Source of the DNA: a virus
Length of the DNA stretch: 53,701 nucleotides
Strand: one strand, 5' to 3'
Virus record (IMG/VR): IMGVR_UViG_3300017971_000343
Location: 1 to 53,701 of that record
This document shows positions 1 to 6,400 of this stretch, one piece after another; within the stretch, counting starts at the first letter, position 1; every line of letters begins with the position of its first letter. Both the position numbers and the translations under genes were made by a program. The notes below the pieces were generated by a model. The model searched no databases, was not told where the DNA came from, and saw only the letters and a program-made list of their open reading frames with translations.

Positions 1-346
1 GCTCCACGCAGGTCAGCTCCACGCAGGTCAGCAGAGCGAAGGTCAGCTACACGCAGGTCAGCTTCATACAGGTCAGCTTCACGCAGGTCAGCTACACGCA
101 GGTCAGCTTCATGCAGGTCAGCAGAGCGAAGGTTAGCAGAGCGAAAGTTAGCAGAGCTAAGGTCAGCTCCACGCAGGTCAGCTCCACGCAGGTCAGCAGA
201 GCGAAGGTCAGCTCCATGCAGGTCAGCTTCACGCAGGTCAGCAGAGCGAAGGTCAGCAGAGCGAAGGTCAGCAGAGCTAAGGTCAGCAGATCGAAGGTCA
301 GCAGAGCGAAAGTTAGCAGAGCGAAGGTCAGCTCCACGCAGGTCAG
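1..346. repeat. 15-bp tandem repeat array encoding pentapeptide units
   Basis: About 23 imperfect units of 15 bp (core GGTCAGC on the plus strand, variable middle CCACGCA, AGAGCGA or TTCACGCA) run from the left edge to about 346. The period equals five codons and the array is explained by the pentapeptide gene on the minus strand. Near-identical units at DNA level suggest recent unit duplication and copy-number variation. Confidence 0.85.
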
Positions 347-419
347 CTCTCTCCCCGCCTTCACATCTTAGCCAGTTCAAATGATTTTCCAATATTTCGT
401 TTAATTCTTTGCTTACCAT
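1..419 (-). CDS. Pentapeptide-repeat protein (3' end outside window)
   Basis: Read from the ATG at 419, the minus strand encodes a short helical leader (MVSKELNEILENHLNWL) followed by uninterrupted five-residue units of the form A(D/N)LRx, such as ADLRG, ADLRS, ANFRS, ADLHE and ADLYE, to the window edge. This is the classic pentapeptide-repeat right-handed beta-helix pattern with Leu at the centre of each unit. At least 139 codons are present and the stop is not in view. The start overlaps the stop of the YopX-like gene (TGATG) and follows an AAAGGAGA ribosome site, so the two are probably translated together. Phage proteins of this build are common. Some members mimic DNA and affect gyrase, but no specific role can be assigned here. 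Two other frames over the same bases are also partly open but lack this repeat logic. Confidence 0.88.
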   Translation of the reverse strand, partial: MVSKELNEILENHLNWLRCEGGERADLRGADLRSANFRSADLRSADLSSADLRSADLRSADLREADLHGADLRSADLRGADLRGADLSSANFRSANLRSADLHEADLRVADLREADLYEADLRVADLRSADLRGADLRG

Positions 420-757
420 CATTCTTCTCCTTTAAATAAATTATCTATCCTTATAATAGATCTAGTTTTTGGTTGTATATCTTCGCCACACAAAGAAATA
501 AAAGCCCCGTTAGAAAAATCGTCGTATTGAACAATATCCCCCTCATATATCAGCGTCCCGTTCTTATCCTTTAGACCAGTGCAGCGGAAGATTTGCCACT
601 CGTAGGTGACGTCAACAAATATCTGCCCCATAGAAGGTGTGAACTGATGATTTATTACTTTTCCTTCTTGAGATAGGTATATAAGCCCATCTTTTTCTCT
701 GTCCCCCCACCGCTTCTCAGCAATGTTCCATAACTTAAATTTGTTTGAATCTGACAT
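419..757 (-). CDS. YopX-like phage protein
   Basis: The 112-residue product has the typical YopX layout: an N-terminal part beginning KFKLWNI with a GKVINHQ segment, then the family signature TGLKDKNG followed by IYEGDIVQYD. YopX proteins are small phage proteins that assemble as ring-like oligomers in known structures, and their function is not established. The gene lies between a zinc-finger gene and the pentapeptide gene in an early/accessory operon. The stop overlaps the next start by one base. Confidence 0.85.
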   Translation of the reverse strand: MSDSNKFKLWNIAEKRWGDREKDGLIYLSQEGKVINHQFTPSMGQIFVDVTYEWQIFRCTGLKDKNGTLIYEGDIVQYDDFSNGAFISLCGEDIQPKTRSIIRIDNLFKGEE

Positions 758-768
758 TTTAAATCCTC

Positions 769-1215
769 CTATCCATAACTTATTACAAATTCTTCTGGCG
801 GTATGCTCTCCAAAGGAGTATATTTTAACTTACCACCGCTTTCAAATAATTCGTTCAAATCCGGGTCTGTTCCCCTCTCTAAATATCCCTTGCAAGAATC
901 ACACCAAATTCTCGGTTGCCCGTTCCCTATCCATTTCATTTTAATATATCTTTCCTTATCACAGCCCGGACATTTTACATGCACCCTTCTTTGTTTCCTT
1001 TTTCTTCTTAACGCTTCTGCACTTCTGCACCCACAACTTCTGCTCCTGCCGTCCCTTAAATATTTTCCGTCTATAATTTTCTCTTTCCCGCACTTGCATT
1101 TACAAAGATAATATCTACCCTTATTTTTAGGGTTAGGTCTCGGAACTTGCTTTATTACTGTCCAATACCCTATCTTTGTTCCGGGTTCTATTTCATGTTT
1201 TTGATAAGGAGGCAT
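769..1215 (-). CDS. Two-zinc-ribbon phage protein, AP2-associated N-domain type
   Basis: The 148-residue protein begins with the module often found in front of AP2 or HNH domains in phages: a GTKIGYWTVI strand, then CKCKCGKEK and a closing SCGC after a basic RDGRSR turn. A second Cys cluster, CPGCDKER followed later by WCDSCKG, should bind another zinc. The middle is very basic (RRKRKQRR). No AP2 or HNH catalytic part is present, so this is probably a nucleic-acid-binding protein rather than a homing enzyme. Its start is 10 bases from the end of the RuvC-like gene. Confidence 0.65.
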   Translation of the reverse strand: MPPYQKHEIEPGTKIGYWTVIKQVPRPNPKNKGRYYLCKCKCGKEKIIDGKYLRDGRSRSCGCRSAEALRRKRKQRRVHVKCPGCDKERYIKMKWIGNGQPRIWCDSCKGYLERGTDPDLNELFESGGKLKYTPLESIPPEEFVISYG

Positions 1216-1224
1216 ACTTTGTTT

Positions 1225-1698
1225 TTACCATTCCTTTAAATTAGGATTTTCTGTTAATGCAACTGCAATTGCCATTGCACTCCATATATCTTTTTTTACA
1301 CCGTAAAACTTTCCGCCTTTTTTAAATTCGTGTTCTCCATACCTCATACGCAAACTCGCCCTTATCATTGCATCTTTTTTTGCATTAAAATGCCCTTTAA
1401 TTGTAGGTCTGCCGTAAAGTTTAAACTCTGTAACATCATAATGATTTGCATCCCAGAACGCTTTTAACTCTCCAACAAACATTATTGTCTCAATCGTAGA
1501 CCTTCCCATCTGGAATCCATAATTCTGTATCATTTCAACAGCTATCAAATCTGCCATTTTACATTGAACAAAACTAATATATTTTTTTACAAATGGATTG
1601 TTGTCCATCAACCCGCAGGATAACACGGTTTGTTTTTCTGTATTCCATAGAATATAAGCACTCTGAGTTGTTCCGGGATCGATTGCTAAGATTTTCAT
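1225..1698 (-). CDS. RuvC-like Holliday junction resolvase
   Basis: The 157-residue protein shows an RNase H-fold resolvase pattern: first acidic residue in LAIDPGTTQSA near the N-terminus, a second in LIAVEMIQNYG, and the C-terminal KKDIWSAMAIAVAL helix carrying the last catalytic Asp. Phage RuvC homologues cut four-way junctions made during recombination or before packaging. I choose the ATG at 1698, which follows a GGGGATGGA site and overlaps the stop of the upstream small gene as ATGA. A TTG nine codons upstream is a less likely start. The Cas4-like nuclease and the annealing-protein candidate upstream complete a recombination set. Confidence 0.82.
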   Translation of the reverse strand: MKILAIDPGTTQSAYILWNTEKQTVLSCGLMDNNPFVKKYISFVQCKMADLIAVEMIQNYGFQMGRSTIETIMFVGELKAFWDANHYDVTEFKLYGRPTIKGHFNAKKDAMIRASLRMRYGEHEFKKGGKFYGVKKDIWSAMAIAVALTENPNLKEW

Positions 1699-1868
1699 TC
1701 CATCCCCTTTTCTACCCTCAAACAATCCGCTTCGGATATTTCTGCGTTGATTAATGGAATACCCAATACTTCCCGATATATTTTGTTGACTTCTTTAAGG
1801 TGATTAATCTGCATGTCCTGCATTGCTTCAATCCACATCCTTAAATTCCCTTGTTCTTCTGGTGTCAT
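1695..1868 (-). CDS. Small hypothetical protein (57 aa) coupled to the resolvase
   Basis: This short reading frame starts MTPEEQGNLRMWIEAM and ends LRVEKGME. It has an excellent AAAGGAG site eight bases before the ATG, and its TGA overlaps the ATG of the RuvC-like gene as ATGA. It fills exactly the gap between the nuclease and resolvase genes, which strongly supports expression. The sequence is mostly helical and charged, with no Cys motif or membrane segment. I do not recognise a family. Confidence 0.72.
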   Translation of the reverse strand: MTPEEQGNLRMWIEAMQDMQINHLKEVNKIYREVLGIPLINAEISEADCLRVEKGME

Positions 1869-1869
1869 A

Positions 1870-2805
1870 TTACAACTCCTTTATCCTTTTATTCCAAAAT
1901 CTCGTAGCGGGGATAATACTTTCTCTCCTGTCAATATACTTGCCTGTATATTCAAACCTGTCCCCAAAGAATATCCCTTCGTTTCCTTCGTATTTCTTTA
2001 GCATCTGTTCAATATCCTTTAATTCTTTTTCGTATTCTTTCTTCTCTTTTTTAAGTTGCAAGTATCGTGCCACCATATCTATTTCTTCTTCATCAGATAT
2101 TCTTTTATACCCTTCGTGCATTATTACCCTGTCGGGATTACAAAAGTTTATAAAAGGGCAACTATCACATTCTGAATATTCACATGCCGAATCAGGGGGA
2201 AGCTCTTCTTTGGCAACATATTCGTTTAACATCCGATATTTCGTTTCAAGATCGTTCCATCTTTCAGGTTCATAGAAATATTCAACTTCACATATATCCC
2301 ATTTACTTCTATCCTTTATGAAGAAAACACTCTTTTCCTGTTCTGTTGCCTCCATGTATATTGTTTTTTGGTTCAGGTATCCATTAAACCACCTATTAGA
2401 AGGATTAAGGAAATAATCTATTCCTTCAGCTTTTACTTTGTCGAATGTCCACTTCTCGCAGGTTTTAATTTCGAATAAGATGGGTTTGCCATTATCTTTA
2501 ATTAAGAATCCCTCTATATGTCCTGTAAGTTGTAGATCCTTAATTTCTACAAACTCCTGTAACCGCTCTAAGTCCCATGTAGGGTTAGATTGCATCCATG
2601 CCCTTATATTCTTTTCCTGTTGCTTCCCCTCTCGCATCCTTGCCTTTGCGTCATAAGAAAACGGGGCTTTTCCTTCCGGGCTCATACGTTCATAATACAG
2701 CCTGCGTATGCACTTATAACCGGATTGGCTTGCACGATTGGTTTTTGAGGGGCTGTATGTTTCGTTCATTAAATCTTCTTGCCATTGCTTTTGTATGTAG
2801 GTCAT
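1870..2805 (-). CDS. Cas4/RecB-like PD-(D/E)XK exonuclease with predicted Fe-S cluster
   Basis: The 311-residue protein carries the nuclease core: LTGHIEGFLI (first acidic residue after a conserved Gly-His) and ILFEIKTCEKW, the E-x-K catalytic motif. One Cys near residue 32 (KCIRRLYYERM) and a late cluster CEYSECDSCPFINFC match the four-Cys arrangement that holds an iron-sulfur cluster in Cas4 and AddB-type nucleases. The C-terminus is a charged coiled coil (QLKKEKKEYEKELKD). Phage relatives resect DNA ends for single-strand annealing or replication. There are no CRISPR repeats or other cas genes here, so the immune adaptation role is not implied. A sigma-54-like site lies inside the gene at 2057-2072. 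Confidence 0.8.
   Translation of the reverse strand: MTYIQKQWQEDLMNETYSPSKTNRASQSGYKCIRRLYYERMSPEGKAPFSYDAKARMREGKQQEKNIRAWMQSNPTWDLERLQEFVEIKDLQLTGHIEGFLIKDNGKPILFEIKTCEKWTFDKVKAEGIDYFLNPSNRWFNGYLNQKTIYMEATEQEKSVFFIKDRSKWDICEVEYFYEPERWNDLETKYRMLNEYVAKEELPPDSACEYSECDSCPFINFCNPDRVIMHEGYKRISDEEEIDMVARYLQLKKEKKEYEKELKDIEQMLKKYEGNEGIFFGDRFEYTGKYIDRRESIIPATRFWNKRIKEL
2057..2072 (-). promoter_or_regulatory. Sigma-54-type -24/-12 site inside the nuclease gene
   Basis: The minus strand reads TGGCACGATACTTGCA, a full match to TGGCACG-N4-TTGCA with GG and GC separated by ten bases. It lies in the coding sequence (codons for VARYLQ), about 190 bases before the small 57-aa gene and 360 before the resolvase. 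It may be an internal promoter for the resolvase or a chance coding match. Confidence 0.45.
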
Positions 2806-2820
2806 TGCTCTCCTGCCTTC

Positions 2821-3018
2821 CTATTTTCTAAACTCTATCAATCTTGCAGAAGTTGCTTCCGCCTTGTAGGTTTCCAGAATTTTGTCAAGGGTGTCATCTT
2901 CCGAACCCGATTGCAACGCTTCGTTATACGATTTGTGTACAGACCGTAGCATACGAATATTGTTTTTCATATTCCGATGCACTGCACTTTTTGTCTTGTT
3001 AGAATATTTATGAGCCAT
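2821..3018 (-). CDS. Small basic helical protein (65 aa)
   Basis: Starting at the ATG at 3018, which follows a near-ideal AGGAGGATAACG site, the product begins MAHKYSNKTKSAVHRNMKNN and is rich in Lys, Arg and helix-forming residues. A longer frame upstream starts in non-genic sequence and would overlap the Cys-rich gene, so I reject it. There is a vague resemblance to ribosomal protein S20-like helical proteins in the basic N-terminus, but I do not rely on it. It is a possible DNA- or RNA-binding accessory protein of unknown function. Confidence 0.62.
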   Translation of the reverse strand: MAHKYSNKTKSAVHRNMKNNIRMLRSVHKSYNEALQSGSEDDTLDKILETYKAEATSARLIEFRK

Positions 3019-3056
3019 CGTTATCCTCCTAAAGTTAGTTATTATTTTTAATCCAT

Positions 3057-3272
3057 TCACATTGCCAAAGCATATGCAATTCTCATAACACCTACATGGT
3101 GTATTTTTTTCGAACAACAATTACGGTCGTCATTCCACCATGCGCAGTTTTCTTTGTCGCATAGAATCTGATCCTCACAAGTGGTAAGATAATTACCAAC
3201 CCTATCCGTACAGTTAGGGTTTGATAGAATTGCTGCTTTGTATTTTGGACATATTATTGTATTCTCGTCCAT
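3057..3272 (-). CDS. Cysteine-rich small protein (71 aa)
   Basis: The product has eight Cys in 71 residues (IICPKYK, NPNCTDR, TTCEDQILCDKENCAWW, RNCCSKK), which suggests a zinc or disulfide-stabilised fold. A GGAGAACAC ribosome site precedes the ATG at 3272. It sits between the annealing-protein candidate and the basic helical protein. I recognise no family. Confidence 0.6.
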   Translation of the reverse strand: MDENTIICPKYKAAILSNPNCTDRVGNYLTTCEDQILCDKENCAWWNDDRNCCSKKIHHVGVMRIAYALAM

Positions 3273-3289
3273 AGTGTTCTCCGTTCTCC

Positions 3290-4042
3290 TTATCCGAAAG
3301 TTATACTTTCAATTTTCTTAATATCCACACCTGCTTTTTCAAGTTCTTCCGCTGTTGGTTCCACTGGATATAGCTTCCTTAAACCTTCTTTAAACATCCT
3401 TGTTTTTGCATGAGAAATAATCTTTCCTTCCTGCTGTTCAGATTGTTTTTTCGCATAAAAGGGTTCTTTTGAAGATACCCTTCCCGTTGGATATGCTTTA
3501 ACGTAAGGATCGTTGGGTTTCCACATTACACAGGAAACCTCTGCAACAAAGCATCCGGTGTCCACGTCCGTATAAGTGTTTACGTGCGGTTGAGTGTAGC
3601 ACACACCCAATCTTGACAACAATTGATTTACCCCCGGTGCGGCAATAGAATAATTCTTCCCGAATTTATTCCAGCAGTTATAAGACTTGTTGACCTTTAG
3701 GATTATTCCTTTTTCAAATTCGACAATTTCTGCAAGATCGGTAAGTCTCTGCATGTATTCTTTCTTTGACATGCGCTCAAGCGCCTGATGGTTTGTCTGA
3801 ATAATAGCAGTCCCAGAGGATCTAACAGGTAGGTTGCTATCTATTACATCATCTTCGTAAACGACAGGTTCATCCGGGATTGGAGGTTGTTCTGCGTCAA
3901 CGATGTCCCGCTTTTGCCCTTGCTCACCAGCAGTTTCACCTTTTTCTTCCGTTTCAGCATTTGTTGAAACTTCCTCTTTTTCTGAAACAGGTATGCTTTT
4001 CTGATTTTCGCCCTTGTTTTGTAAGTCTTTTAATTTAGTCAT
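3290..4042 (-). CDS. Putative single-strand annealing / recombination protein
   Basis: The first ~85 of 250 residues are acidic and low in complexity. The folded part begins near QALERMSKKEYMQRL, has a compact alpha/beta core (YSIAAPGVNQLLSRLG, FVAEVSCVMWKP), and ends with a HAKTRMFKEGLRKLYPV helix. That last helix resembles the A-(E/K)-T-R-(A/M) helix near the end of several phage single-strand annealing proteins, and the gene is followed downstream by a Cas4-like nuclease and a RuvC-like resolvase. Assignment rests on that helix plus context and is therefore tentative. A good GGAG site precedes the ATG. Confidence 0.45.
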   Translation of the reverse strand: MTKLKDLQNKGENQKSIPVSEKEEVSTNAETEEKGETAGEQGQKRDIVDAEQPPIPDEPVVYEDDVIDSNLPVRSSGTAIIQTNHQALERMSKKEYMQRLTDLAEIVEFEKGIILKVNKSYNCWNKFGKNYSIAAPGVNQLLSRLGVCYTQPHVNTYTDVDTGCFVAEVSCVMWKPNDPYVKAYPTGRVSSKEPFYAKKQSEQQEGKIISHAKTRMFKEGLRKLYPVEPTAEELEKAGVDIKKIESITFG

Positions 4043-4235
4043 TTTTCGCTTCTCCTTCTTTTAACTTTTGGTTTATTGTTTTGTGTATTTCTTTTAAGTA
4101 TTTAAGTGCAAGTTCGGGATAACCCCTCTCAATAGAATCTATTACCCCACCAATTCTTATTTCTACACCCTCAAGAACCGCCTGATAAAATCCGGTTAAT
4201 CCGGCATACTTTTCTATTATTTGTCCTGTATCCAT
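4035..4235 (-). CDS. Hypothetical helical protein (66 aa)
   Basis: This short acidic-to-basic helical protein starts MDTGQIIEKYAGLTGF and ends with a Lys/Glu-rich tail. An AAGGAGGAATAAATT site precedes it. Its end overlaps the start of the recombination-protein gene by eight bases, so the two are probably translated together. No motif is recognised. Confidence 0.6.
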   Translation of the reverse strand: MDTGQIIEKYAGLTGFYQAVLEGVEIRIGGVIDSIERGYPELALKYLKEIHKTINQKLKEGEAKND

Positions 4236-4238
4236 AAT

Positions 4239-4376
4239 TTATTCCTCCTTCATGCAGTCTGCACAATTCTCGTGTGCCAGACCATCATTGTACGATATAT
4301 ATAAATGATCGTCCTCTATTGATTCACCGCATATTTCACAATATGCAATGTGTTCGCCTGTCTGTTGAGTTATCAT
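4239..4376 (-). CDS. Mini zinc-ribbon protein (45 aa)
   Basis: A 45-codon frame starts with an ATGA overlap on the upstream gene and ends three bases before the next ATG. The product contains CEICGE near residue 13 and CADCMKEE at the C-terminus, with a His (HENC) between them, which is a CxxC-CxxC zinc ribbon. The tight fit between neighbours and the Cys pairs support it despite its size. Phage mini-ribbons often act as protein or nucleic-acid adaptors. Confidence 0.7.
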   Translation of the reverse strand: MITQQTGEHIAYCEICGESIEDDHLYISYNDGLAHENCADCMKEE

Positions 4377-4591
4377 GGCAACCCATATCTATTAATATGT
4401 TCAAGAATATCGATCAACCTGCCGAGCTGTTTGTAAACCAGAAATGTTGTAAAATCTCCACATATTTCTCTATTGAGATGGCTTCTCAATAAAGTAGTCA
4501 GGTCGTTATCTTCTTCGGTATCGTTAGGATGTAGCGCCTTGAATAATTGCCTTTGATGTTCTATATATTCGTTTAATAAATCTTTATTCAT
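4373..4591 (-). CDS. Hypothetical protein (72 aa), first gene of a sigma-54-type unit
   Basis: The product (starts MNKDLLNEYIEHQRQLFKAL) is helical and charged without a recognised motif. A GAGGAGAG site lies just before the ATG, and a -24/-12 promoter at 4619-4634 would place the transcript start about 15-20 bases before the start codon. It overlaps the mini zinc-ribbon gene by four bases. Confidence 0.65.
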   Translation of the reverse strand: MNKDLLNEYIEHQRQLFKALHPNDTEEDNDLTTLLRSHLNREICGDFTTFLVYKQLGRLIDILEHINRYGLP

Positions 4592-4618
4592 ACTTTCTCT
4601 CCTCTCGCATATCTAATA

Positions 4619-4634
4619 TGCAAAGAATGTGCCA
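4619..4634 (-). promoter_or_regulatory. Sigma-54-type promoter
   Basis: The minus strand reads TGGCACATTCTTTGCA: GG and GC ten bases apart, matching TGGCAC and TTGCA boxes. It lies 28 bases upstream of the 4373-4591 start with the ribosome site between. Position, spacing and base match all fit a functional promoter. Confidence 0.75.
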
Positions 4635-4637
4635 AGA

Positions 4638-4835
4638 TTAAAACCCATCCTTTCTCGATCTATGTTCTAAATATTCTGCAAAATAGGAATTATTAATCTT
4701 TTCTCCGTTGTAGCAATCATGTATAAACACCCCTTCTAAATATCTCTCTATAGCCCTTGATAAAGATGTATTGTTGTGTTTCTTTTTACACATTGCCGAT
4801 TTAACTAAAATAGCATTTCTTTCCTTATTATTCAC
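4638..4835 (-). CDS. Hypothetical basic protein (65 aa)
   Basis: I place the start at the GTG at 4835 because a very strong TTAAGGAGG site lies seven bases before it. The longer frame starting at 4877 would run through that site and the opposite-strand promoter. The product begins VNNKERNAILVKSAM and is Lys/Arg rich with a central helix (LSRAIERYLEG). It resembles small phage regulators in composition only. The stop lies just upstream of the 4619-4634 promoter, so it ends one unit. Confidence 0.55.
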   Translation of the reverse strand: MNNKERNAILVKSAMCKKKHNNTSLSRAIERYLEGVFIHDCYNGEKINNSYFAEYLEHRSRKDGF

Positions 4836-4871
4836 AACTTTTTCCTCCTTAAAAAATTTATTTTCCATGTT

Positions 4872-4887
4872 TGGCACGCTTCTTGCT
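4872..4887 (+). promoter_or_regulatory. Sigma-54-type site on the opposite (plus) strand
   Basis: The plus strand reads TGGCACGCTTCTTGCT, a perfect -24/-12 match with correct spacing. It points rightward into the AT-rich gap (4888-4992) and then antisense to the genes at 4993-5572. No plausible plus-strand gene follows, so it would make a noncoding or antisense transcript, if it is used. Confidence 0.5.
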
Positions 4888-4992
4888 TAAAATTCCTGAT
4901 ATTGCGAAAATAGGGTACACTTTTTGTTTTCTATTATATACACTTTGTAAACTATTGATTTTATTGATTTATTTAACATCTAAAATTGTTCC

Positions 4993-5250
4993 TTATGGGT
5001 GCAGTTTCGAGTTGGGTACAGTTTTTCGTAAATTTTTAACCCATTCTTCTTTGCAGTGATTAGCATGTTGTTTGCAATACAAACCGTCTTTGCCATATCC
5101 ACGCTTTCGCTTGCATTGCAATGTCATAAATCCTCTGTCATACCATACTTCTGCAATACATCTTTCGGGATCTTCTCTTACTAATTGTTTCCCCCTCGAA
5201 TCATTAAACCCATACAATTGTGGCTTTCTAAATAAACTATCTTTCGTCAT
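4993..5250 (-). CDS. Zinc-finger-like hypothetical protein (85 aa)
   Basis: The product contains CIAEVWYD, then LQCKRKRGYGKDGLYCKQHANHCKEEW, a Cys/His-rich block that resembles a compact zinc-binding domain. It is basic overall. The ATG follows a GGAGAAGAAA site and overlaps the end of the upstream gene by 14 bases. Its function is unknown. The 115-bp gap downstream is AT-rich and holds the plus-strand sigma-54-type site. Confidence 0.62.
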   Translation of the reverse strand: MTKDSLFRKPQLYGFNDSRGKQLVREDPERCIAEVWYDRGFMTLQCKRKRGYGKDGLYCKQHANHCKEEWVKNLRKTVPNSKLHP

Positions 5251-5572
5251 TTTCTTCTCCTACAACATCATTCATTATTATAGTGTTCGCCCTATTCATA
5301 TCCTTTCTCAATTTTTTTGTTTGATTCCGCCATTCTTTAAAGATCGCTTCTCTTAAATTCATAATATCGTAATGATACTCCAAAGAACCTTTTGTGCACA
5401 TTCCCGAAAATCCCCTACCTTGCGGAAACACCCATTCGTTTCTATCTGGCTGGTCTCCATAATCAGTCCTATATTGAATTATTGGTATGCCTTGCAATTT
5501 TACATCCTCAAGTTTCGAGTTCTTTAACTTTCTTTCAATTTCCTTCATCAATATTTCAGATTTCTTCGTCAT
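5237..5572 (-). CDS. Hypothetical protein (111 aa)
   Basis: The N-terminal half is a basic helix (SEILMKEIERKLKNSKLED), followed by a segment with GDQPDRNEWVFPQGRGFSG and a C-terminal helix rich in Arg and Lys. It is flanked on both sides by overlapping genes of the same unit. No family is recognised. Confidence 0.6.
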   Translation of the reverse strand: MTKKSEILMKEIERKLKNSKLEDVKLQGIPIIQYRTDYGDQPDRNEWVFPQGRGFSGMCTKGSLEYHYDIMNLREAIFKEWRNQTKKLRKDMNRANTIIMNDVVGEENDER

Positions 5573-5850
5573 TTCTTTTCCTCATCCAATTTAATTATCC
5601 CGAATACTGCATAATTTAATATGTCAAGATACTCGTTCCTAATACTATCAGATATTTCCTGCCTGTTAGACATTTCAATCTGCACAACCCTATGTATCTT
5701 CACAAGCATTTGATCGGTAATAGTAGTCTGTCTCATCTGCCTCCAGCTATCACCATAATCGTGATTCTTCTTCTTCATCAACTTTCTCGCCTCGTCTATT
5801 ACCTTCTCATATTGATAAGACGTGCTTAAATCTAATAATTCATTCTGCAT
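5569..5850 (-). CDS. DUF1599-like protein (nucleotide-modification-associated)
   Basis: The 93-residue protein contains the family hallmarks KKKNHDYGDSWRQMR and ITDQMLVKIHRVVQIE, followed by the EYLDILNYAVFGIIKL helix. Members occur in phages and in nucleotide-modification islands, where they are thought to be related to MazG-like nucleotide handling. The biochemical role is not proven. An AAGGAGATTGT site precedes the ATG. Confidence 0.75.
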   Translation of the reverse strand: MQNELLDLSTSYQYEKVIDEARKLMKKKNHDYGDSWRQMRQTTITDQMLVKIHRVVQIEMSNRQEISDSIRNEYLDILNYAVFGIIKLDEEKK

Positions 5851-5876
5851 ACAATCTCCTTTGTTGTATTCCTAAC

Positions 5877-6083
5877 TTACAACCGATCCAGTTCCTCCTG
5901 TAATTCAGTTACAGCATTCCTTAGTGTAAGATTGTCATCCCTTAAAGACTCTAATATTTCCAAAGAATTATTGATCCACTTTTTCTCGCTGTCACACAAA
6001 ACATCATCATAAGTAGCAAGAATATCTGCAAGAGTTTCCTTAACATAATCAATATCAGGGCATGTCGGATTTGGTAGTTTCAT
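5877..6083 (-). CDS. Hypothetical coiled-coil protein (68 aa)
   Basis: The product begins MKLPNPTCPDIDYVKETLADIL and ends with a heptad-like helix (LRDDNLTLRNAVTELQEELDRL). The ATG overlaps the stop of the upstream gene as ATGA, so translation is coupled. No catalytic motif is visible. Confidence 0.62.
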   Translation of the reverse strand: MKLPNPTCPDIDYVKETLADILATYDDVLCDSEKKWINNSLEILESLRDDNLTLRNAVTELQEELDRL

Positions 6084-6340
6084 TTTGATTGAGTGTAAAC
6101 TGGAGTAATAACTACTGGGACAACAACATAAGCACTTGCATGTTTTTTTCGATATAAATCTGCCAGTTTTTTAGTTGTTAATATACCGACACACAAAGCA
6201 TTGCCTGGATTAACAACTCCCCATTTAACATCATATCGTCTAAAATTTTTTGCCATGTCAAACATTTTTTTTTCAACATGCTTGTCTGGATGTGATTTTG
6301 GATTGAAATGGAAACAATCTCTAATATCTTCTTTTTTCAC
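6080..6340 (-). CDS. Hypothetical protein (86 aa), first gene of a sigma-54-type unit
   Basis: I choose the GTG at 6340, which follows an AAAGGAATATTT ribosome site. The longer frame from 6373 would start only a few bases from the predicted transcript start of the perfect promoter at 6382-6397. The product starts VKKEDIRDCFHFNPKSH and contains WGVVNPGNALCVGILTTKKL, a compact beta-rich segment. No family is recognised. Confidence 0.6.
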   Translation of the reverse strand: MKKEDIRDCFHFNPKSHPDKHVEKKMFDMAKNFRRYDVKWGVVNPGNALCVGILTTKKLADLYRKKHASAYVVVPVVITPVYTQSK

Positions 6341-6381
6341 AAATATTCCTTTCTTCTTGTTAATTCCATGCAAATACCTAT

Positions 6382-6397
6382 TGCAAAGAACGTGCCA
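6382..6397 (-). promoter_or_regulatory. Sigma-54-type promoter (best match)
   Basis: The minus strand reads TGGCACGTTCTTTGCA, identical to the TGGCACG-N4-TTGCA consensus, with GG and GC ten bases apart. It lies between the end of the cytosine methylase gene and the 6080-6340 gene, about 40 bases before the GTG start and its ribosome site. Confidence 0.82.
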
Positions 6398-6400
6398 TGA

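Noticed and set aside
1-346. CRISPR-like array
   Set aside because: Units are 15 bp with no unique spacers, and the period is explained by coding of five-residue repeats.
92-371. Two ORFs in the 15-bp repeat (minus 92-364 and plus 111-371)
   Set aside because: They are alternative frames of the repeat. Only the minus frame from 419 gives the A(D/N)LRx pentapeptide pattern, a good ribosome site and coupling to the upstream gene.
1870-2805. CRISPR adaptation Cas4
   Set aside because: The nuclease motifs fit, but there is no array or other cas gene, and the neighbours are phage recombination genes.
3545-5510. Other GG-N10-GC pairs inside genes (near 3545, 4345 and 5495)
   Set aside because: They lack the TGGCA box and lie in coding sequence without promoter-like placement. 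They represent the background expected by chance.
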